From an uncultured Collinsella sp. (lineage in GTDB: Bacteria > Actinomycetota > Coriobacteriia > Coriobacteriales > Coriobacteriaceae), in the NCBI GenBank assembly GCA_902494135.1, contig CABUSE010000099.1, forward strand, positions 1-5,285: 5,285 bases of DNA, written 5' to 3'. Within the stretch, counting starts at the first letter, position 1. Each line of letters begins with the position of its first letter. The position numbers and the translations under genes were made by a program. Under the pieces are notes generated by a model that had not been told where the DNA came from, did not search any database, and was given only the letters and a program-made list of their open reading frames with translations. This document shows, piece after piece, positions 1 to 4,217 of the stretch.

Positions 1-12
1 CAACATGCAAAC

Positions 13-372
13 ATGCGTTCGATAATAGGAGGCATGGAATATCGACAGACAGACGGCAAAACTCGGCGCGTACACAAGCAGTATGTGGACGTCGTGGCTC
101 GCATCCTCGCGGGCGGACAAGTCGTGCCGGTTACCGTCTGCTGGGTCGACGGTCGCTGCTTTACGATTGACGAGATTGTCTCGTCCACGGGCTTTGGCTT
201 AACGGTTCACGGTGTTCGTACGGCGACCTATAAGGTGCGTTTTGGCGGGCACGCGACCGAGTTGTATCTGGAGGACCAGACGCGCGAGCGGGCGGACGGC
301 TCGCAGGCACACGTGATGCGTTGGTGGGTCTGGGCCTTTGATCGCACGCTCGAGGGCGAGCGCCGTAGGTAA
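13..372 (+). CDS. Conserved uncharacterised small protein (start uncertain)
   Basis: A 119-residue soluble protein of unknown function. Its core, from YVDV (24-27) through VCWVDGRCFTIDEI (42-55) to YKVRFGG (73-79) and ELYLED (83-88), resembles from memory a family of small Firmicutes and Actinobacteria proteins with the pattern YVDV-x-A-x(n)-W-DGR-x-F-x-ID-x(n)-Y-x-V-x-I-GG-x-x-x-YL. Those are usually annotated hypothetical. The alternating hydrophobic pattern suggests a compact beta-rich fold. The C-terminal part has a Trp cluster (W104, W105, W107) and ends in a basic run, ERRR. There is no signal peptide or membrane segment. The frame is open to the left edge of the window, so the gene could begin upstream. 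ATG at 13 has no visible ribosome site, and ATG at 34 has AGGAGG only one base away. Both leave the core intact, since family members usually have a short lead before YVDV. The gene is real by family resemblance; no function is assigned. Confidence 0.72.
   Translation: MRSIIGGMEYRQTDGKTRRVHKQYVDVVARILAGGQVVPVTVCWVDGRCFTIDEIVSSTGFGLTVHGVRTATYKVRFGGHATELYLEDQTRERADGSQAHVMRWWVWAFDRTLEGERRR
27..32 (+). promoter_or_regulatory. Perfect AGGAGG at non-standard distance from ATG 34
   Basis: AGGAGG matches the anti-Shine-Dalgarno sequence perfectly but ends one base before the ATG at 34, far less than the usual 5-9 bases. No other start codon in this frame lies at the right distance downstream. It may be an inefficient site, or simply the Gly-Gly codons of a longer protein starting at or before 13. 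Confidence 0.3.
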
Positions 373-390
373 GGACGTACGGCATTCGGG

Positions 391-396
391 TACAAT
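391..396 (+). promoter_or_regulatory. Candidate -10 (TACAAT) for the Bax inhibitor-like gene
   Basis: TACAAT lies 55 bases before the ATG at 452, in the 79-base gap after the small protein gene. It sits in the context GGGTACAATG. No convincing -35 is present at 15-19 bases upstream. The resemblance to GGGTATCATG before the next gene supports it slightly. Confidence 0.4.
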
Positions 397-412
397 GACA
401 GGAATCTTGTCA
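396..412 (+). repeat. Short inverted repeat in the leader of the Bax inhibitor-like gene
   Basis: TGACAGG and CTTGTCA (396-402 and 406-412) form a 7-bp stem with one G-U pair and a three-base AAT loop, overlapping the last base of the candidate -10. It could be an operator at the transcription start or a 5' hairpin. There is no U tract, so it is not a terminator. It is small enough to be chance. Confidence 0.3.
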
Positions 413-451
413 GCTACTGCGCTGTCGCGGCGCTTTTGAAAGGACGAAATT

Positions 452-1147
452 ATGAACGATATTCAGGGCTATCAGAACGGCCCCATCGAAACCGGCGCAA
501 GCCGTGCCAAGGAGATGTCGCCGCGTGCGTATAATCTTGCCATGTCTGCCCTCATCTTCTTGGGCTTTTGTGCCATGGGCGCTGGTGCTTACTTTACGAG
601 CACCATGGCGTTTGCCCGCATGATGATGAGCGGCGCCGCCCTGCCACTGGTCTTTGGCTCGTTTATTTTGACCATCGTCGGCATGGTCATGATGTCGGCC
701 GCCGCCAGTAAGCAGTCCGTGGGCCTGTCCCTTGTGGGCTACGTAATCTTTGCGAGCACCTTTGGCCTGACCGCGTCGTTTGGCCTTGCCAACTACGACC
801 TGCCCACCATCAACACTGCCTTTATCGCCACGGCCGCCATCACCTTTGTCTTTGGCGCCTTGGGCGTGACGTTCCCCAAGTTTTTCCAGCGCGTATATGG
901 CATCGGTTTTGGCATTCTGCTCGCCACTATTCTGGTTGAGATCGTGCTGATGTTCATGGGCGTCTCGCAGACCATCACCGATCTGATCGTAATCGTGGTG
1001 TTCGCCGGCTTTATTGGCTACGACACCTATGTTGCCACGACGGTGCCGCCTACGCTGCCCAACGCCGTGCTCATGGCGTCCAATCTGTTCGTGGACATTA
1101 TCAACGTGTTCCTGCGCATCCTGAACATCCTTGGCCGTCGCGACTAG
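452..1147 (+). CDS. Bax inhibitor-1/YccA (TMBIM/YetJ-like) membrane protein
   Basis: A 231-residue integral membrane protein, normal length for bacterial Bax inhibitor-1 (UPF0005) members. After a polar N-terminus of about 25 residues, seven hydrophobic segments are readable at roughly 27-50, 60-84, 89-112, 119-140, 149-170, 174-195 and 204-227. Family signatures are SKQSVGLSLVGYVIFASTFG (86-105), GYDTY (189-193) in helix 6 and LFVDIINVFLRIL (212-224) in helix 7. D191 and D215 are 24 residues apart, the same spacing as the di-aspartyl pH sensor (D171/D195) described for Bacillus subtilis YetJ, a pH-sensitive calcium leak channel. E163 in helix 5 is another buried acidic residue. By homology it acts in the cytoplasmic membrane, possibly in calcium or ion leak or in membrane protein quality control as for E. 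coli YccA; the substrate here is unknown. GAAAGGA (438-444) sits seven bases before ATG and fixes the start. A strong terminator follows, so the gene is probably monocistronic. Confidence 0.93.
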   Translation: MNDIQGYQNGPIETGASRAKEMSPRAYNLAMSALIFLGFCAMGAGAYFTSTMAFARMMMSGAALPLVFGSFILTIVGMVMMSAAASKQSVGLSLVGYVIFASTFGLTASFGLANYDLPTINTAFIATAAITFVFGALGVTFPKFFQRVYGIGFGILLATILVEIVLMFMGVSQTITDLIVIVVFAGFIGYDTYVATTVPPTLPNAVLMASNLFVDIINVFLRILNILGRRD

Positions 1148-1190
1148 TGGCGAATTGCGGCGGTGCTTGCCGTGCGTGTAAATCGATGCG

Positions 1191-1219
1191 AAAGGCGGTC
1201 CTTCGGGGCCGTCTTTTTT
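1191..1219 (+). terminator. Strong intrinsic terminator with UUCG tetraloop
   Basis: The arm 1191-1201 pairs with 1206-1216 over 11 bp, including two G-U pairs, around the very stable tetraloop C(UUCG)G. The 3' side runs into six T residues (1214-1219). It lies 44 bases after the stop of the Bax inhibitor-like gene and is oriented to end its transcript. Confidence 0.92.
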
Positions 1220-1232
1220 GTACTCGGCGGGG

Positions 1233-1238
1233 TATCAT
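1233..1238 (+). promoter_or_regulatory. Candidate -10 (TATCAT) for the PARG-like gene
   Basis: TATCAT follows the terminator by 13 bases and precedes ATG 1285 by 46 bases, in the context GGGTATCATG. No good -35 lies at the expected distance; that position falls in the terminator U tract. A promoter is needed here because the preceding transcript should end at 1219. Confidence 0.4.
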
Positions 1239-1284
1239 GGATGGGAAAAGCCGATAGCGGCAGCGACAGGAAAGGTGACCACTT

Positions 1285-2406
1285 ATGGCAGACGTCGACA
1301 ACAGGAACCGTAACCGCAGGTCCAACCGAGCGGGTCAGCCCAATCCCAAGCGCGAGGCCCGTGCCAAGGCCGCCGAGCGTCACGTGGCAACTGTGTCCGA
1401 AGCGTGCGCCAAGGATATCGAGCGTTCGCTTGCCGGCGTGTGCGAGTTCGATGGTATGCCTGCCGGTTTTGTCGCGGCGATGAAGGCCAAGGTTCAGAGT
1501 GCTGTGGCCGCCGAAGAACAGGTTGCCGAGGACGTCGAGGGCGCGGAGGCTGCCGAGACCGAGACGGCGCCCGAGACCGAGGCAGCGCCTGAGCCTGCCG
1601 AGGAAATCGCCGAAGCTGAGTCCGCGCCTGCTGAGGAGCCCGCTCCGGTTCTGCCTGAGGTCACCGTGCTCGATGCCTCCGCCACGCAGGCCATCCTGGA
1701 CAACGGTCGTGGCTATGCGCAGTTCTGCGACATGGCCGTGCTCGCCTTTGCCTCGTTCACCAACCCGGGCGGTGGCTACATCCAGGGCTATCTGGGCCAG
1801 GAGGCCACGCTGTGCGCCGATTCGTATCTGTACAACGTTCTCGATAAGCAGCGCAAATGGTACGGCGAGAACCGTCGCCGCAACATCAACTGCGAGCTTT
1901 ACCGCAACCGTGCGCTGGTGGTGCCTGCGGTGCGCTTCGACCGCAACCACGTGCATGCATACGCCGACGTGATCGTGGCCGCCGCGCCCAACGTTAAGCG
2001 CGCCCGCCAGGAGTATCGCGTGAGCGACGATGCTCTGCTGGACGCCCTGCGCGACCGCATTCGCTTTGTGCTTGCCATCTGCGACGAGCTAGGTCGCGAG
2101 AAGCTCGTGCTGGGCGCTTGGGGCTGCGACAACAACGGCTTTGACGCAGAGGCCGTGGCCGAGCTCTTCCGCAAGGAGCTCGCGTCGGGCGACTTTAAGG
2201 TCAAGCAAGTCTTCTTTGCCGTGCCTTCTACGCGCTGGGATGAGGATTTTGCCAAGTTCGAGCATGTGCTGGCAAACTTCCCCGAGCGCAACGAGGAGTC
2301 CTATGCCCAGGTTGCCGCTCGCGCTGCGGCAGCTCGCGCCGCCGAGCAGACCCAGGCTGCTACCGAGGATGATGAGGACGAGGACGATTGGCGCAAGTAC
2401 CTGTAA
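1285..2406 (+). CDS. PARG-like macrodomain protein, TIGR02452 family, catalytic Glu replaced
   Basis: A 373-residue protein whose C-terminal two thirds match the microbial-type poly(ADP-ribose) glycohydrolase family (TIGR02452/PF10021), which removes ADP-ribose from proteins in the cytoplasm. Signatures are a beta strand leading to NPGGG (160-164), the loop to Q172-E173, LC (176-177), S180 and LYNVL (182-186), VIVAAAPN (229-236) and LVLGAWGCDNNG (274-285). Characterised PARGs read GGG-X(6-8)-QEE and the second Glu is catalytic; here the codons read Q172-E173-A174. Hydrolase activity is therefore doubtful, and ADP-ribose binding is more likely. Residues 1-71 include a basic head (NRNRNRRSNR) and a probable helical part. 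Residues 72-124 are a Glu/Ala/Pro-rich low-complexity segment, and after about 338 comes an Ala-rich helix ending in the acidic run EDDEDEDD (361-368). An AAAGG-type ribosome site (1271-1275) lies nine bases before ATG. The gene is flanked by terminators and appears to be transcribed alone. Family assignment is firm; activity is inference. Confidence 0.9.
   Translation: MADVDNRNRNRRSNRAGQPNPKREARAKAAERHVATVSEACAKDIERSLAGVCEFDGMPAGFVAAMKAKVQSAVAAEEQVAEDVEGAEAAETETAPETEAAPEPAEEIAEAESAPAEEPAPVLPEVTVLDASATQAILDNGRGYAQFCDMAVLAFASFTNPGGGYIQGYLGQEATLCADSYLYNVLDKQRKWYGENRRRNINCELYRNRALVVPAVRFDRNHVHAYADVIVAAAPNVKRARQEYRVSDDALLDALRDRIRFVLAICDELGREKLVLGAWGCDNNGFDAEAVAELFRKELASGDFKVKQVFFAVPSTRWDEDFAKFEHVLANFPERNEESYAQVAARAAAARAAEQTQAATEDDEDEDDWRKYL
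1498..1656 (+). repeat. Glu/Ala/Pro-rich low-complexity coding segment
   Basis: Residues 72-124 of the PARG-like protein are almost only Glu, Ala, Pro, Thr, Ser and Val, encoded by imperfect repeats of GCC/GAG/GCG/CCC codons. The segment is expected to be disordered and negatively charged. It separates the short N-terminal helical part from the macrodomain. Such codon runs can vary in length between strains. Confidence 0.7.
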
Positions 2407-2431
2407 TCGGTACGTGCTGACAGATAGGTCG

Positions 2432-2465
2432 AGCCGGCGGGAGAGGCTGCTTCCGTCGGCTTTTT
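2432..2465 (+). terminator. Intrinsic terminator or leader hairpin before the SGNH gene
   Basis: The arm 2432-2442 pairs with 2451-2461 (two G-U pairs) around an eight-base loop, followed by T residues to 2465. It is placed to end the PARG-like transcript, 25 bases after its stop. It is also only 19 bases before the SGNH start codon and seven bases before its ribosome site, leaving no room for a promoter in between, so it may act as an attenuator. Confidence 0.8.
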
Positions 2466-2484
2466 ACTGAGCGAGGGGCTTACG

Positions 2485-3144
2485 ATGAAAAACGTTCTAT
2501 GCTTTGGCGACAGCAACACCTATGGTTACGATCCGGCGGGCATGCGCGACGGCACCGCGGTGCGCTATGCGCAGGATGTGCGCTGGTGCGGCGTGGCCCA
2601 ACGTGACTTAGGCGAGGGCTGGCATGTAATTGAAGAAGGCCTCAACGGCCGCACGACGGTACGCGACGACATGTGCCATCTGGACACCAATCTTAACGGC
2701 ATCCGCGCACTTCCGATGCTGCTCGAGGCCCATAAGCCGCTGGACGCCATTGTGATCATGCTGGGCACCAACGACTGTAAGACGGTCTTTAACGTGACAG
2801 CTTCCGATATCGCCCGTGGCGCCATGGCGCTGATTCGCGCCGTCCGCGCGTTTCCGTGGACCGACGCTGCGCCTTGTCCGCGCATTCTGCTGATGGCGCC
2901 TATCAAGATTAAGCCGCAGATCGCCGACGTATATATGACCGATTTTGACGAGCATTCCGTAGAAGCCTCGGAACATTTTGGTGAGTACTACGCGCATGTG
3001 GCTGAGCAGTTTGGCTGCGACTTTTTGAATGCCGCCGACTTTGCCGAGCCGGGCGATATCGACTATCTGCATATGATGCCCGAAAGCCATGAGAGCCTGG
3101 GTCACGCCGTGGCAGCCAAGCTCCAAGAGATGCTCGGAGAGTAG
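2485..3144 (+). CDS. SGNH/GDSL hydrolase, arylesterase/acyltransferase type
   Basis: A 219-residue cytoplasmic-type hydrolase with no signal peptide. All SGNH blocks are present: block I FGDSNTYGYDP (7-17) with nucleophile S10, block II EEGLNGRTT (50-58), block III GTND (94-97) with oxyanion-hole N96, and block V D193-Y-L-H196 completing the catalytic triad. The order and spacing of RYAQDVRW (27-34), VIEEGL, LNG (70-72), PLDAIVIMLGTND and SDIARG (107-112) closely follow, from memory, the Mycobacterium smegmatis arylesterase/acyltransferase MsAcT and its relatives. Those form oligomers and hydrolyse or transfer acyl groups on small esters; some relatives deacetylate sugars. The physiological ester is unknown. 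Block V is slightly unusual, DYLHMMPESH in place of the common DGxH. GAGG (2473-2476) is eight bases before ATG. The gene follows a hairpin closely and may depend on read-through from the PARG-like gene; an ADP-ribose connection is only speculation. Confidence 0.92.
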   Translation: MKNVLCFGDSNTYGYDPAGMRDGTAVRYAQDVRWCGVAQRDLGEGWHVIEEGLNGRTTVRDDMCHLDTNLNGIRALPMLLEAHKPLDAIVIMLGTNDCKTVFNVTASDIARGAMALIRAVRAFPWTDAAPCPRILLMAPIKIKPQIADVYMTDFDEHSVEASEHFGEYYAHVAEQFGCDFLNAADFAEPGDIDYLHMMPESHESLGHAVAAKLQEMLGE

Positions 3145-3150
3145 CGCGAC

Positions 3151-3195
3151 CCCAAACCACCGCAAAGGGGGCGGGCGCCTTTGCGGTGGCTTGGG
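3151..3195. terminator. Long hairpin between convergent genes, possible bidirectional terminator
   Basis: CCACCGCAAAGG (3157-3168) is perfectly complementary to 3178-3189 with a nine-base G-rich loop. After one mismatch (3156/3190) five more pairs extend the stem to 3151-3155/3191-3195. It lies 6 bases after the SGNH stop and 9 bases beyond the thiD stop on the opposite strand, the right place to end both transcripts. Neither side has a real U tract, so efficiency by the intrinsic mechanism is uncertain. Confidence 0.65.
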
Positions 3196-3204
3196 CTGTG
3201 AATC

Positions 3205-4035
3205 TTAATACTGCCACATGTGGTTGACGGGGCCGGAACCTTTGCCCATGTCAAAGCCGGCGGCGAGAGCGCCGGTTAGGTAGGCCTTGCCCGCGTTGAC
3301 GGCATCGGCAAGATCCATGCCCTGGGCCAGCGCGCAGGCGATGGCGGACGAGAGCGTGCAGCCGGTGCCGTGCGTGTTGTCGGTCTCGATGCGCTTGTGG
3401 CGGAACCACGTGGTGAGTGGATCTCCCAGATGGTTGCCCTCGTCATCGAGTGGCGCGGGTTCGGCCAGTACATCGTTGGCCTCGTTGACAAGATGCCCAC
3501 CCTTAACGAGGGATGCGCAACCAAAGCGGCGGGTGAGGAGCATGGCAGCATTTTGCTGCGTGCGCTCGGAGTCGACCTCGTAGTCGAGCAGGGCCATGGC
3601 CTCGGGAATATTGGGCGTGATAACCGTCGCTAGCGGGAACAGGCGGCGGGTGAGCGCCTCGGCGGCATCTTCGGCAATCAGCCGTGCGCCCGAGGTGGCT
3701 ACCATGACGGGGTCGACGACCACGTTTGTCGCGTTCCAAGCGCTCAGGCGGTCGGCGATAACATCGATAATCTCGGCAGAGGAAACCATGCCAATCTTGA
3801 CGGCGTTGGGGCGGATATCGTCAAAAACGGCATCGATCTGCGCCGCGACAATATCCGGGGAGATGTTCTGTACGGCGGTGACGCCCAGGGTGTTCTGTGC
3901 GGTGATAGCGGTGATAGCCGTCTCGGCATACAGGCGGTGCGCCGTGATGGTCTTGATGTCGGCCTGAATGCCGGCGCCACCGCTGGAATCGGATCCTGCG
4001 ATGGATAGAACGGCAGGTACCTTACTGCGATCCAT
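3205..4035 (-). CDS. thiD: Hydroxymethylpyrimidine/phosphomethylpyrimidine kinase
   Basis: A 276-residue ribokinase-fold enzyme of normal length. It phosphorylates 4-amino-5-hydroxymethyl-2-methylpyrimidine (HMP) and then HMP-phosphate to HMP-diphosphate, the pyrimidine donor for thiamin phosphate synthase, in the cytoplasm. Motifs in order: AGSDSSGGAG (13-22) at the substrate site, TAQNT (45-49), KIGM (80-83), VDPVMVATSG (107-116), the nucleotide-site TPNIPEA (140-146), VKGGH (177-181) and THGTGCTLSSA (221-231), the anion hole with conserved C226. It is ThiD alone, with no fused ThiE or TenA domain. AAGGGAG (4041-4047 on the plus strand) lies five bases before the ATG and fixes the start. 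It lies 182 bases downstream of thiC on the same strand; the gap carries a hairpin and a TATAAT, so expression may be partly independent. No anomaly in sequence. Confidence 0.96.
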   Translation of the reverse strand: MDRSKVPAVLSIAGSDSSGGAGIQADIKTITAHRLYAETAITAITAQNTLGVTAVQNISPDIVAAQIDAVFDDIRPNAVKIGMVSSAEIIDVIADRLSAWNATNVVVDPVMVATSGARLIAEDAAEALTRRLFPLATVITPNIPEAMALLDYEVDSERTQQNAAMLLTRRFGCASLVKGGHLVNEANDVLAEPAPLDDEGNHLGDPLTTWFRHKRIETDNTHGTGCTLSSAIACALAQGMDLADAVNAGKAYLTGALAAGFDMGKGSGPVNHMWQY

Positions 4036-4040
4036 GTTCG

Positions 4041-4047
4041 CTCCCTT
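4041..4047 (-). promoter_or_regulatory. thiD ribosome binding site
   Basis: AAGGGAG on the minus strand, five bases before the thiD ATG. It supports this start over later in-frame codons. Confidence 0.75.
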
Positions 4048-4081
4048 GTTCGGTTGGAATCAAATGGGTCTATAAGCCAGC

Positions 4082-4087
4082 ATTATA
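4082..4087 (-). promoter_or_regulatory. Candidate -10 (TATAAT) for thiD
   Basis: A perfect TATAAT on the minus strand, 46 bases upstream of the thiD start, matching the spacing of the candidate -10 boxes of two plus-strand genes here. It overlaps the T-rich tail of the hairpin at 4093-4122. No good -35 is found at 16-19 bases; the best, TCGACA, is about 21 bases away and inside the hairpin. Confidence 0.4.
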
Positions 4088-4122
4088 AAGATGCCCGGGC
4101 CGACTCTATGTCGAACCCGGGC
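4088..4122 (-). terminator. Bulged GC hairpin between thiC and thiD (terminator or attenuator)
   Basis: On the minus strand GCCCGGG pairs with CCCGGGC (4116-4122 with 4093-4099). After one bulged U, UCGAC pairs with GUCGG (one G-U) around a five-base AUAGA loop. ATCTTTAT follows, a modest U tract. The inner pairs form fully only on the minus-strand RNA, since the G-U becomes A-C on the plus strand; this supports a role in the thiC-thiD direction. Confidence 0.6.
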
Positions 4123-4140
4123 GGGCGATGCAATCTTTAC

Positions 4141-4157
4141 GCAAATGCAAGCAAATG
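4141..4157. repeat. Direct repeat GCAAATG with 10-base period
   Basis: GCAAATG occurs at 4141-4147 and 4151-4157, separated by CAA, so the copies are one helical turn apart in the AT-richer part of the thiC-thiD gap. It could be a tandem protein-binding site; only two copies, so chance is possible. Confidence 0.3.
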
Positions 4158-4187
4158 TTCACACGTCAACAATTGACAGGCACCAGC

Positions 4188-4212
4188 TCGCCGCCAGAAG
4201 CGGCCGCGGCGA
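4188..4212 (-). repeat. GC-rich inverted repeat just after the thiC stop
   Basis: TCGCCGC (4188-4194) and GCGGCGA (4206-4212) form a perfect 7-bp stem with an 11-base loop, starting five bases after the thiC stop codon. There is no U tract after it, so it is more likely a 3'-end or processing structure than a terminator. The loop and right arm include a GCGGCCGC palindrome (4200-4207). Confidence 0.4.
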
Positions 4213-4217
4213 CAGGG

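Noticed and set aside
419..437. GCGC...GCGC followed by TTTT as a terminator before the Bax inhibitor-like gene
   Set aside because: The stem is only 4 bp with a seven-base loop, and it lies directly in front of the ribosome site, so it is unlikely to terminate.
1144..1956. 270-codon open frame on the minus strand opposite the PARG-like gene
   Set aside because: It is antisense to a clear family member, spans a strong terminator, and its translation is low-complexity and resembles no family. Long antisense frames are expected from GC-rich Glu/Ala codons.
1285..3144. PARG-like plus SGNH hydrolase as a dedicated ADP-ribosylation or defence system
   Set aside because: No ADP-ribosyltransferase, toxin or mobile element is nearby, and a terminator-like hairpin separates the two genes. 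Adjacency alone does not support a joint system.
2608..3165. 185-codon open frame on the minus strand opposite the SGNH gene
   Set aside because: It lies fully over a gene with all catalytic blocks intact, and its translation shows no recognisable motif.
4036..4217. TPP riboswitch between thiC and thiD
   Set aside because: On the minus strand I find no CUGAGA element or partner bases of the thi-box; the hairpins present do not fit its layout.
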